DNA of 64,000 bases from assembly GCF_033807535.1 (NCBI RefSeq), contig NZ_CP136856.1, positions 2,537,001-2,601,000 on the forward strand, in the 5' to 3' direction. Of the stretch, positions 33,690 to 41,803 are shown in pieces. Source of the stretch: Oceanisphaera sp. IT1-181. Its GTDB lineage: Bacteria; Pseudomonadota; Gammaproteobacteria; Enterobacterales; Aeromonadaceae. Below the pieces are notes generated by a model. That model ran no database searches. It worked only from the letters and a program-made list of their open reading frames with translations, and was not told the origin of the DNA. The translations under genes were made by a program, and so were the position numbers. Positions within the stretch are counted from its first letter, which is position 1. Each line of letters starts with the position of its first letter.

Positions 33690-34421
33690 TTACAGTTTTC
33701 TACTGATCAGCGTACCTTCGGTTTCGCCCATGACAGCACGACGCAGGGCGCCGGGTTTGTTCATGTTAAAGATGCGGATCGGCATATCGTGGTCGCGCGC
33801 TAAGGTAAATGCGGCTAAGTCCATGACTTGCAGCTCTTTGGCTAGCACATCGTCATAACCTAAATGATGATAGAGCTCGGCATCCGGATTTTTCACCGGA
33901 TCTTCGCTGTATACGCCGTCTACTTTAGTGGCTTTAAGCACTAAGTCTGCTTCAATTTCAATGCCACGCAAGCAAGCGGCGGTGTCGGTGGTAAAGAATG
34001 GATTACCGGTGCCGGCAGAAAATATCACCACCCGGCCTTTACGCAACAAGCTTATCGCATCGGCCCAATTGTAAGGGTCGCACACGCCTTCCAGCGTAAT
34101 GGCTGACATTAGACGGGCATTCACATAAGCACGGTGCAGGGCATCGCGCATCGCCAAGCCGTTCATCACGGTCGCCAGCATGCCCATGTGGTCGCCCACT
34201 ACGCGGTTCATGCCCGCTTGGGCCAAGCCCGCTCCACGAAACAAGTTACCACCGCCAATCACGACGCCAACTTGCACACCCAGTTCAACCAATTCTTTGA
34301 TTTCCTGCGCCATGCGTTCTAATACGGCGGGATCGATACCAAAGCCTTCTTCACCTTGCAGCGCTTCGCCGCTCAGTTTAAGAAGAATGCGTCTGTATGC
34401 AGGTTTAGGATTGGTACTCAT
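33690..34421 (-). CDS. pyrH: UMP kinase
   Basis: PyrH phosphorylates UMP to UDP; it is an amino-acid-kinase-fold enzyme, hexameric and GTP-activated. The 243-residue protein shows RILLKLSGEALQGEEGFGIDP at the N-terminus, VGVVIGGGNLFRGAGLAQAGMNRVVGDHMGMLATVMNGLAM, then SAGTGNPFFTTDTAACLRGIEIEADLVLKATKVDGVYSEDP. The tsf-pyrH-frr order is universal in the group. A terminator-like hairpin separates it from tsf. Confidence 0.97.
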   Translation of the reverse strand: MSTNPKPAYRRILLKLSGEALQGEEGFGIDPAVLERMAQEIKELVELGVQVGVVIGGGNLFRGAGLAQAGMNRVVGDHMGMLATVMNGLAMRDALHRAYVNARLMSAITLEGVCDPYNWADAISLLRKGRVVIFSAGTGNPFFTTDTAACLRGIEIEADLVLKATKVDGVYSEDPVKNPDAELYHHLGYDDVLAKELQVMDLAAFTLARDHDMPIRIFNMNKPGALRRAVMGETEGTLISRKL

Positions 34422-34440
34422 GCTCTATTCCTAGTCATAG

Positions 34441-34464
34441 AAAAACCGCGACACAAGTCGCGGT
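34441..34464 (-). terminator. Hairpin terminator between tsf and pyrH
   Basis: The arms accgcgac and gtcgcggt have a 4-nt loop, with a run of five T on the minus strand. It lies 44 nt after the tsf stop and 20 nt before pyrH, so some read-through or a separate pyrH promoter is needed. Confidence 0.7.
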
Positions 34465-34507
34465 CTAGTCAGGGGTCTGTTGACCCTAGCATTAAATCAG
34501 CAAAAAA

Positions 34508-35389
34508 TTACGCTTTTGAAGAAGCGGCAATTTGTGCTTGAACTTCAGCAGCGAAGTCTTCTTCTGCGCGCTCAATACCTTCACCCACTTCATAGCGGAC
34601 GAAGCTAATGGCGTCGGCGCCTTTCTGCTTCAGCAGATCAGCAACGGTAATAGAAGGATCTTTAATGAACTGCTGACCAGTCAGAGAAATCTCACCGGTG
34701 AACTTCTTCATGCGGCCTTCAACCATCTTCTCAGCAATTTCTTGAGTCTTGCCAGAGTTAACAGCGATTTCCACCTGAATTTCGCGCTCTTTTGCTACTA
34801 CTTCAGCAGACACATCTTCAGGCTTCACAAACTGTGGGCTAGAAGCGGCAACGTGCATGGCTACGTCTTTCGCTACTTCTTCATCACCGCCTTTCAGATT
34901 GGCGATAACGCCAATGCGTGAGCCGTGCAGGTAAGTGGTCAGGTTGTCACCTTCCACGCACTCGATACGACGCAGACTCATGTTTTCACCGATCTTGGCG
35001 ATCAGGTTAGTCAACGCAGTTTCGATGCTCTCACCGTTTTCGTACTCGGCCGCTTTTAAAGCGTCCAGGTCATTGATTTTATTGGCTAAAGCAATTTCAA
35101 TTACTTTGTCACCAAAAGCGCAGAAACTAGCGTCTTTTGCTACAAAGTCAGTTTCGCTGTTCAGCTCAATCATCACCGCAACATTGCCAGCTTGACGCAT
35201 TAAGATCACGCCTTCAGCTGCAATACGGCCGGCTTTTTTAGCGGCTTTCGCTTGACCAGACTTACGCATTTCTTCAATCGCAAGTTCAATGTCGCCTTGG
35301 GCGTCGGTCAATGCTTTTTTACAATCCATCATGCCAGCGCCAGTGCGCTCGCGCAGTTCTTTTACCATGGCCGCGGTAACAGTAGTCAT
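34508..35389 (-). CDS. tsf: Translation elongation factor Ts
   Basis: EF-Ts is the nucleotide-exchange factor for EF-Tu. The 293-residue protein has the N-terminal UBA-like domain (VKELRERTGAGMMDCKKALTDAQGDIELAIEEMRKSG), the ELNSETDFVAKDASF core motif contacting EF-Tu, and a duplicated core with a coiled-coil insert. It is downstream of rpsB across a 125-bp gap holding a hairpin, as in E. coli. Confidence 0.97.
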   Translation of the reverse strand: MTTVTAAMVKELRERTGAGMMDCKKALTDAQGDIELAIEEMRKSGQAKAAKKAGRIAAEGVILMRQAGNVAVMIELNSETDFVAKDASFCAFGDKVIEIALANKINDLDALKAAEYENGESIETALTNLIAKIGENMSLRRIECVEGDNLTTYLHGSRIGVIANLKGGDEEVAKDVAMHVAASSPQFVKPEDVSAEVVAKEREIQVEIAVNSGKTQEIAEKMVEGRMKKFTGEISLTGQQFIKDPSITVADLLKQKGADAISFVRYEVGEGIERAEEDFAAEVQAQIAASSKA

Positions 35390-35433
35390 TTTGAAATATC
35401 CTCAATCTTGATACACAAGAAAACTTTTTACAC

Positions 35434-35461
35434 AAGAAAACAGGGGCACTAGGCCCCTGTT
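35434..35461 (-). terminator. Attenuator-like hairpin between rpsB and tsf
   Basis: The arms aacaggggc and gcccctgtt have a 5-nt loop and are followed on the minus strand by TTTTCTTG. It resembles the partial terminator known in the rpsB-tsf intergenic region, which adjusts tsf expression. That functional reading is inferred. Confidence 0.7.
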
Positions 35462-35514
35462 AACACATTACTTTCGTATGGTTAATAACGGCAGAAGCCT
35501 AAGCTTTTGCTTTA

Positions 35515-36243
35515 TTACTCTTCTACGACGTAGTTGTCTTCCGCTTGTTGCACGGCAGCATCTTGTGCACGAGCAGCAGTCACGGCAGCAGCAGCAGCGT
35601 TCAGGTATAACTGAACGGCACGGATCGCGTCATCGTTACCTGGAATGATGTAATCGATGTTGTCTGGGTTAGAGTTAGTATCAACCACAGATACTACAGG
35701 AATGCCTAAGTTGTTGGCTTCCTTGATAGCGATGTGCTCATGGTCAGCGTCAATAACAAACAGTACGTCTGGCAGACCGCCCATGTTCTTGATACCACCC
35801 AGAGACTTCTCCAGCTTTTCCATTTCACGAGAACGCATCAGCGCCTCTTTCTTGGTCAGCTTGTCGAAGGTACCGTCTGCAGACTGTACTTCCAGCTCTT
35901 TTAAGCGGCTGATAGACTGACGAACAGTTTTCCAGTTAGTCAGCATGCCACCCAACCAGCGATGGTTCACATAGAACTGATCGCAATTGGTAGCGGCTTC
36001 TTTAACGGCTTCTGAGGCTGCGCGCTTAGTACCAACAAACAGGATTTTACCTTTCTTAGAAGCAACGCTGCTCACGTAGTTCAACGCGTCGTTGAACATA
36101 GGAACGGTTTTTTCCAAGTTGATAATGTGAACTCGGTTGCTGGCGCCAAAGATAAACGGCTTCATTTTTGGGTTCCAGTAACGAGTCTGGTGACCAAAGT
36201 GAACGCCGGCTTTCAGCATGTCGCGCATAGATACTTGTGCCAT
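35515..36243 (-). CDS. rpsB: 30S ribosomal protein S2
   Basis: S2 is a 242-residue small-subunit ribosomal protein. Family sequence: MAQVSMRDMLKAGVHFGHQTRYWNPKMKPFIFG, NVHWLGG-like NHRWLGGMLTNWKT, and PDVLFVIDADHEHIAIKEANNLGIPVVSVVDTNSNPD. The frame is open to 36297, but ATG 36243 with GAGGA 5 nt upstream is the family start. The C-terminus ends in an Ala-rich and acidic tail. It heads the long leftward envelope/translation block. Confidence 0.97.
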   Translation of the reverse strand: MAQVSMRDMLKAGVHFGHQTRYWNPKMKPFIFGASNRVHIINLEKTVPMFNDALNYVSSVASKKGKILFVGTKRAASEAVKEAATNCDQFYVNHRWLGGMLTNWKTVRQSISRLKELEVQSADGTFDKLTKKEALMRSREMEKLEKSLGGIKNMGGLPDVLFVIDADHEHIAIKEANNLGIPVVSVVDTNSNPDNIDYIIPGNDDAIRAVQLYLNAAAAAVTAARAQDAAVQQAEDNYVVEE

Positions 36244-36345
36244 GATTTCCTCAAATAAGTGTATTGGGTTAGGCCTCCACACATCCCATGTCTCCAACTC
36301 CGAAGAGCACCCTAGAGCATGTGCCGATGTGTGTGTGTATTAAAA
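36244..36345 (-). promoter_or_regulatory. rpsB 5' leader (S2/t44-type structured leader)
   Basis: Read on the minus strand, the leader contains ctcttcggagttggagac followed by atgggatgtgtggaggcc and closing gggt/aaccc complementarity. Gammaproteobacterial rpsB leaders carry a conserved fold in this position (the t44/tff region of E. coli), bound by S2 for autoregulation. The match is by remembered motif and position, so it is tentative. Confidence 0.5.
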
Positions 36346-36489
36346 AGGTGAATGGTCGTAAGACTAAGCCGTTAGCCATCAGCGCTAAGCTGTTAAGCAA
36401 GTCCAGATCAGAACTACGGCGCGTTTTATACCACAAAAGCCACCCATAAAGCCAGAGATAAAGTGTTGCGTGTTGAATTTTTAATGTTG

Positions 36490-36955
36490 AGTTAAGCCCA
36501 AAACTAAACCGAGATCCTGATGGTCATCAGGATGACTGCGTTACATCGCACACCGCCCTTTGCCGTCATACATCGGGCTCGCCTCGGTATCTCGCTCTTG
36601 TTTCTAAAACTAAACCGAGATCCTGATGGTCATCAGGAAGACGGCGTTACATCACACACCGCCCTTTGCCGTCATACCGGGCTCGCCCCGGTATCTCGCT
36701 CTTGTTTCTAAAAACTAAACCGAGATCCTGATGGTCATCAGGATGACGGCGTTACATTGCACACCGCCCTTTGCCGTCATACCGGGCTCGCCCCGGTATC
36801 TCGCTCTTGTTTCTAAAGACTAAACCGAGATCCTGACGTGCGTCAGGATGACGGCGCAACACCGCCCTTTGCCGTCATACCGGGCTCGCCCCGGTATCTC
36901 GCTCTTGCTTCTAAAGACTAAACCGAGATCCTGACGTGTGTCAGGATGACTGCTT
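36490..36955. repeat. Tandem array of palindromic repeats between rpsB and map
   Basis: Units begin gccgtcatac at about 36562, 36668, 36773 and 36871, with a half unit in front at 36511. Each holds ataccgggctcgccccggtat and gatcctgatggtcatcaggatgac hairpins; arm mutations in one side are often matched in the other (tggtca, cgtgcg). The array occupies most of the gap between the divergent rpsB and map genes. No gene lies in it. A tttttccgtgcgttccgcgttcttccgttgca stretch (37018-37049) repeats one in the pyrH-frr gap. Confidence 0.9.
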
Positions 36956-37182
36956 AAGATGGTGACTGCTGTTTTAATCCCAACAAGAGCCCTTTTCACA
37001 CTTAATCACAGCTTAATTTTTCCGTGCGTTCCGCGTTCTTCCGTTGCAAAAATCTTTAGCCCTTTGTTTTCTGTGTCGCTTGGCGTTACAATTTTCAGCC
37101 ACTATCGAGCCAATTCAATAGTCGCCCCGCGCTACTCCAACGCAATACTCACCGGGCGCCAACTCACAGAGAACCAAATTTC

Positions 37183-37983
37183 ATGAGCAGCATAGTCATC
37201 AAAACCCCGGAAGAAATGGAAAAAATGCGTGTGGCTGGTCGCTTGGCCGCCGAAGTACTGGAAATGATAGAGCCTTACATCAAAGTGGGAGTGACCACAG
37301 AAGAGCTGAATCAAATCTGCCATGACTACATTGTTAATGTGCAGCAGGCCATTCCCGCTCCGCTTAACTATCATGGTTTTCCTAAGTCCATTTGTACTTC
37401 AGTAAACCACGTGATTTGCCACGGCATTCCGGCTGACAAAAAGCTCAAGGACGGCGACATCATCAATATCGATATCACAGTGATCAAGGATGGCTATCAC
37501 GGTGATTCATCAAAAATGTTTTTTGCGGGCAAGCCCAGCATCTTGGCTGAGCGTTTATGCCGCGTCACCTTAGAGTGCCTAGAACTAGCGATAAAGATGG
37601 TGCGCCCAGGCATGCAGCTGGGTGATATAGGTGCGGCCATTCAGCAACACGCCGAAGCGCATAACTACTCAGTAGTGCGGGAATATTGCGGCCACGGCAT
37701 CGGCGCTGACTTTCATGAAGAACCGCAAGTGGTGCATTACGGCATTCCTGGCACGGGGGAAGTGTTAGCCGCAGGCATGTGCTTTACCATAGAGCCCATG
37801 ATCAACGCCGGTAAACGCCACAGCAAGATGTTGGCCGACGGCTGGACCGTTCTCACCAAAGACCGCAGTTTGTCTGCCCAATACGAGCACACCTTGCTGG
37901 TTACCGAAGACGGCTGTGAGATTTTAACACTGCGTAAAGACGACACCCTGCCGCGTTTTATTACCCCAGAGAACTGCGCTTAA
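37183..37983 (+). CDS. map: Type I methionine aminopeptidase
   Basis: Map removes the initiator Met from nascent proteins. The 266-residue enzyme shows the five metal ligands of the pita-bread fold: NIDITVIKDGYHGDSSKMF (two Asp), CGHGIGADFHEEPQVVHYG (His), FTIEPMIN (Glu) and QYEHTLLVTEDG (Glu). NHVICHGIP contains the substrate-binding His. The gene diverges from rpsB, as in E. coli, and ends at a perfect-palindrome terminator. Confidence 0.97.
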   Translation: MSSIVIKTPEEMEKMRVAGRLAAEVLEMIEPYIKVGVTTEELNQICHDYIVNVQQAIPAPLNYHGFPKSICTSVNHVICHGIPADKKLKDGDIINIDITVIKDGYHGDSSKMFFAGKPSILAERLCRVTLECLELAIKMVRPGMQLGDIGAAIQQHAEAHNYSVVREYCGHGIGADFHEEPQVVHYGIPGTGEVLAAGMCFTIEPMINAGKRHSKMLADGWTVLTKDRSLSAQYEHTLLVTEDGCEILTLRKDDTLPRFITPENCA

Positions 37984-37990
37984 AAGCAAA

Positions 37991-38027
37991 AGAGCACCGA
38001 GCTTTAAAGCTCGGTGCTCTGGTCTTT
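37991..38027 (+). terminator. Terminator after map
   Basis: Perfect 15-bp arms agagcaccgagcttt and aaagctcggtgctct lie back to back, followed by a weak ggtcttt tail. The remaining 140 bp to the next gene show nothing recognisable. Confidence 0.7.
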
Positions 38028-38172
38028 GTCGCCGAACACGCCTTCGCGTATTTTAATCTAGGCGAAAATGTTGCCTCAGCCATCTGTCTAAAGCCATACC
38101 AAGCCAACTAAGCCCTGTAGTCTGGCTCTTTTTTAATAAAAGATCCGACAACAAGCATATCGGGCCGCCCTC

Positions 38173-40428
38173 TTACATAAGCCGACGGCTTGATGTTTGC
38201 GCTTTGTGCAATCCTTCGTGCTCGACATCCCATGCTCGGCGCTCGATATTTGAAACTCGACGTGCGGCACTTGAAACTCGGCGATCAATACCAGGCACAA
38301 GACGAACCACATTCGACACGCGACGTTCAGCTCTCGGCGCCCTACGTTCAATGTCCTGAGCTCGACGTTCCGTACTCGATGCTCTGCGTTCAACGTTCGG
38401 CACTCGGCGCTCATCACTCGATGCTCTGCGCTCTGTACCCCACGCTCGAGGCTGAGTACCCGATGCTCGGCGCTCGCCACTCGACGCTCGGCGATCCACT
38501 TTCCACCCCCGGCGTTCAACACACGGTGCTCGGCGCAGCCCTTCATTCCACACCAGATCACATATTTTGTCTTGTGGATTAAAGGCAGTTGGCGCAGATA
38601 ACAACAAGTCGCGAATTTTGTCCTGATCGTATGCTTCGCACGCAACATCAAGCCCATTCAACAAGCTAAGCATTTCACTCCAAGCTAAAGACACCTCATT
38701 AGCAGTGCGAATACGCGGATGCGCAGTAGGTTCTTCATTGCCTCCTATTAATAACTCTTCATAGAGTTTTTCTCCGGGGCGCAGTCCCGTTACTTTAATG
38801 GCGATATCTCCGCCCATATTTCTATCGGTTTTTTCTTCATAGCTCATTAAGCGGATCATCTTGCGCGCCAAATCAATAATGCGTACCGGATCCCCCATGT
38901 CTAATACAAATACATCACCGCCTTTACCCATGGCCCCCGCCTGAACCACTAATTGTGCAGCCTCGGGAATAGTCATAAAATAACGAGTAATATCTTTATG
39001 GGTTAGCGTAATGGGTCCGCCAGCAAGAATTTGCTTTTTAAACAAAGGTACAACAGATCCAGACGAGCCAAGCACATTACCAAAACGCACCATACAAAAA
39101 CGGGTATTGCTTTGGCGCAGTGCCAAACCTTGCAATACCAGCTCCGCCAAACGTTTACTGGTACCCATTACGTTAGTCGGCCTCACCGCTTTATCGGTAG
39201 AAATAAGCACAAAAGTTTCAACCCCACAGCTAATGGCCGCCTCACCGGCACGCCAAGTGCCAAATACGTTGTTGCGAACCCCTTCAACTACGTTGTACTC
39301 CACCATGGGCACATGTTTGCAGGCAGCGGCGTGATAGACGGTTTGCACTTTAAAAGCTTTCATTACTGCTTCTATTCGACTTTGCTGCTGCACAGATGCC
39401 ATTACCGGCACTATACGTATATTGCACGCAAACTCTTTGCACCAGTTGGCTAGCTCTTGGTCGATTTGGTACAGGGCAAATTCCGACAATTCAAACAGCA
39501 CTAAGGTACTAGGCTGCTGCTGCACAACTTGCCGACACAACTCAGAACCAATAGACCCACCCGCACCGGTCACCATGACCACTTTGTTTTTAATATTGGC
39601 GGCTATCAACTCAGGGAATGGCACTACCGGATCACGCCCAAGCAAGTCTTCAATACTTATCTCGTGCAACTCACTTACCGTTGCTCTACCACTTACCAAA
39701 TCGGCCAACCCAGGAATAGTTAACATTTCTATCGGTAAGCCATCTAAGCTTTCAACAATTTCACGACGACGCTGGCGAGATGCACTTGGCATAGCTAAAA
39801 GTAATTTACTGGCATCAAACCGAGTAATAAGTTGAGCCAATTCATTGGCTGAATATACTGTTAAGCCTTGCAGTATTACATTATGCAAGGCTGGATTATC
39901 ATCTACAAACGCCACCGCACAATATTCGTTACTATACTGTAAACTGACATTTAACTGCCGACCGGACGAGCCAGCACCATAGATAATCACTGATGTTTTT
40001 ATTTTTTTAGTGCTCTGATTATAGACAGCACGAGCAAAAGCCCGCGCGCCACCTGATAATAATAAGGTCAGAGCGCAGTAAATAATAGGCACTGTGTAGG
40101 GTAACTTAACATCTAAATAATAGGCTGATACTACCATAACAATCACGGACAATAACGTACCAAAAAACATGGTGACAATCGCGTGATAACCTAAATAGCG
40201 TAGCACTGCACGATATAAGCCCAAACGTATGAAACAGACAAGAGTGACTGGAATCGTGGCAAGCAAAACTAACCAATACGGGCCAGAACCCAGCACAGCT
40301 ATTCCTTCTAATTTTAATAAAATGGCAGCCCAAAAAGCGACACTGATAAAAACTGCATCTAGAAATAGGCTAATAGTGCGCTTAGTCGAACGTGGCGTTT
40401 TAAACAACCAATTTATCGTTGTGTTCAT
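38173..40428 (-). CDS. UDP-GlcNAc 4,6-dehydratase, PglF/WbpM/CapD-like, with heptad-repeat tail
   Basis: The 751-residue inner-membrane protein has four N-terminal helices (to about residue 130), an extra Rossmann domain, and an extended SDR domain beginning VMVTGAGGSIGSELCRQ near residue 292. The usual Tyr of the YxxxK active site is Met (MGTSK), the substitution typical of WbpM/PglF 4,6-dehydratases. It should make UDP-2-acetamido-2,6-dideoxy-4-keto-hexose, the substrate of the aminotransferase and acetyltransferase encoded nearby. Normal members end near residue 633. Here about 118 residues follow: 15 heptads of form x-x-x-x-(E/D)-R-R plus a short end. The tail is encoded by a 21-bp tandem repeat (38215-38529). 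Confidence 0.9.
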   Translation of the reverse strand: MNTTINWLFKTPRSTKRTISLFLDAVFISVAFWAAILLKLEGIAVLGSGPYWLVLLATIPVTLVCFIRLGLYRAVLRYLGYHAIVTMFFGTLLSVIVMVVSAYYLDVKLPYTVPIIYCALTLLLSGGARAFARAVYNQSTKKIKTSVIIYGAGSSGRQLNVSLQYSNEYCAVAFVDDNPALHNVILQGLTVYSANELAQLITRFDASKLLLAMPSASRQRRREIVESLDGLPIEMLTIPGLADLVSGRATVSELHEISIEDLLGRDPVVPFPELIAANIKNKVVMVTGAGGSIGSELCRQVVQQQPSTLVLFELSEFALYQIDQELANWCKEFACNIRIVPVMASVQQQSRIEAVMKAFKVQTVYHAAACKHVPMVEYNVVEGVRNNVFGTWRAGEAAISCGVETFVLISTDKAVRPTNVMGTSKRLAELVLQGLALRQSNTRFCMVRFGNVLGSSGSVVPLFKKQILAGGPITLTHKDITRYFMTIPEAAQLVVQAGAMGKGGDVFVLDMGDPVRIIDLARKMIRLMSYEEKTDRNMGGDIAIKVTGLRPGEKLYEELLIGGNEEPTAHPRIRTANEVSLAWSEMLSLLNGLDVACEAYDQDKIRDLLLSAPTAFNPQDKICDLVWNEGLRRAPCVERRGWKVDRRASSGERRASGTQPRAWGTERRASSDERRVPNVERRASSTERRAQDIERRAPRAERRVSNVVRLVPGIDRRVSSAARRVSNIERRAWDVEHEGLHKAQTSSRRLM
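38215..38529 (-). repeat. 21-bp tandem repeat, 15 units, encoding the heptad tail
   Basis: Divergent units around a core resembling gctcggcgctc.a.cactcga on the plus strand repeat every 21 bp for 315 bp, always in phase with the reading frame. All three frames and both strands stay mostly open here, which produces spurious overlapping ORFs. The core resembles the GC-rich 'gcgcccagcgctcggcgct' units that abut stop codons elsewhere in the window. Confidence 0.85.
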
Positions 40429-40628
40429 TGGGTCATCCCTATCCCTATTAAATCACACATCCAGTTGTGCAGTCTGGCATGGCATCAGTTAATGTTCCTA
40501 ACTTAGAACACCCTTTATATTACTCAGCTTTGTAACTCTAACTCCTTGTAAACCTTTTCATCATCGGCCTTATCTATATCCATAGCTACAGTGTAGCAAC
40601 TGCTAGCCCACTCGTTGTTAATAGAGTA

Positions 40629-40818
40629 AATTTTTGGTAACTATTCAGCTTGTTTTTAGAAAATAAATACATATAAAACAAACAGTTAAATTTTTAACGC
40701 TATAGGAAATGCTGAATTCGACTCATTTTCATACATTACGGAACGCAAAAAACACAATATGTAGTGTTTTTTTATCTCCTAACCACTATGGGTATATGCT
40801 GAATAGTTACAATTTTTG
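40629..40818. mobile_element. 174-bp MITE with IS66/ISBst12-type ends and 8-bp target duplication
   Basis: The element at 40637-40810 starts gtaactattcagct and ends with the inverse gctgaatagttac. It is flanked on both sides by aatttttg (40629-40636 and 40811-40818), a perfect 8-bp direct repeat. The ends match those of the complete IS at 58553-60123, while the interior is A+T-rich and has no ORF, so it should be moved by that transposase in trans. It lies upstream of the PglF-like gene, inside or beside the tail of an IS66 pseudogene. Confidence 0.85.
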
Positions 40819-41780
40819 TAACCAAGTAGAACGTAACTGTCCAGACAGAGTGGCTTGACGCACACAGTTCTTCAGGAATGGGATAATACGTCTTCTCGAT
40901 ACAAGTTCGGATCACCGCGCGTAAGCATGCCAGAGGACTGCGCCGCAGACGCTTAGCTGTTTCTACCAAGGAGTGAATACGCTGACGTAACTGCTCTCCC
41001 CGCCGAGACCAAAAGCAATAGCTGTCTTTGCGCCACAGTACATAACCGCACAGCACACGCTCTGCCTCGTTGTGGGTCAAGACCACTTAGTCTTCTTCCA
41101 AGAACTCCCATAACATGTCGTCATCTCTGAGCAACAAGCGGCATCGCCTTCGGTAACGCTAAGTAATCCATTGTAACTAATGTGGAAGTGTTCGACCGTA
41201 TGGCCCAGCAGCGTTGACGCTAAGGACTATGTTTCCACACATGTTATGGCCGATTGCTTAGGAGCACAACACCATCCTTGAGCCTGCCAACGTTGTCGGC
41301 ACCGCTTCAACCGCCGTTGGTACTGTGCATGAGTCAGCTCTACGTTTTCCCAACGGTGTCAGATACGGAACACCGTATCTGACAACAATACCAAACGTGC
41401 ACCAATGGGATGATTAATCCGTTCGCTGCCGTCCGTAATCGCAGCCAAATTACGGGCCACATGGACCCAGCATAACTAGCGTTGAGCATTATCAATGAAG
41501 CGATAGCTGGCATACTGGTCGGTCACTAGTACTGAGGTTTTCAGCACGTCACCCAACAACCGTCGGGCAGCACACTGACCCAGACCGAACGCGGTCATGA
41601 AGCATGACTGCCACCTTGCTTAGGGCCAGCCACATCCAGCGACGCTCACCCCCCGCGTTGGTGACGAGTTTCTTCTGCATAGATATGCGGAGCCGTTTGC
41701 ACTTGGATGTTGCCACGCTCCGCGCTGACTTTTTCTTATCGTCTGGACATCAGCGACGGTTATCTAACATAGCGTCCGTA
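40819..41780 (-). pseudogene. Decayed IS66-family transposase
   Basis: Minus-strand translation in shifting frames gives recognisable IS66 TnpC segments. Going leftward these are IYAEETRHQRGG, VLVTDQYASYRFIDNAQR followed by a stop and LCWVHVARNLAAITDGSERINHPIG, RWENVELTHAQYQRRLKRCRQRWQAQG, and finally LTHNEAERVLCGYVLWRKDSYCFWSRRGEQLRQRIHSLVETAKR. In-frame stops and frameshifts are numerous. A 103-bp MITE-like element interrupts it. The fragment separates the acyltransferase gene from the PglF-like gene. Confidence 0.8.
41159..41261. mobile_element. 103-bp MITE-like element, copy B, inside the IS66 pseudogene
   Basis: Its terminal inverted repeats are ctaagtaat and attgcttag. The interior carries taactaatgtggaag at left and tccacacatgttatg at right, aligning along its length with copy A at 14645-14750. 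It splits the transposase homology between RQRWQAQG and the LLRDDDMLWEFLEED segment, which shows it moved there. Confidence 0.65.
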
Positions 41781-41803
41781 TTATATGAGGTGGACACTGT
41801 TGC

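Noticed and set aside
38133..38657. Overlapping ORFs of 174 codons (minus) and 130 codons (plus, 38190-38582)
   Set aside because: They are alternate-frame readings of the 21-bp repeat that encodes the dehydratase tail; the frame continuous with the conserved enzyme is the real one.
40560..40630. Possible JUMPstart/ops element upstream of the glycan genes
   Set aside because: On the minus strand the ggctagcagttgctac region only loosely resembles JUMPstart, and the ggcggtagcg ops core is absent.
40772..41086. A 104-codon minus-strand ORF as an independent gene
   Set aside because: It is the C-terminal piece of a decayed IS66 transposase and runs into the neighbouring MITE.
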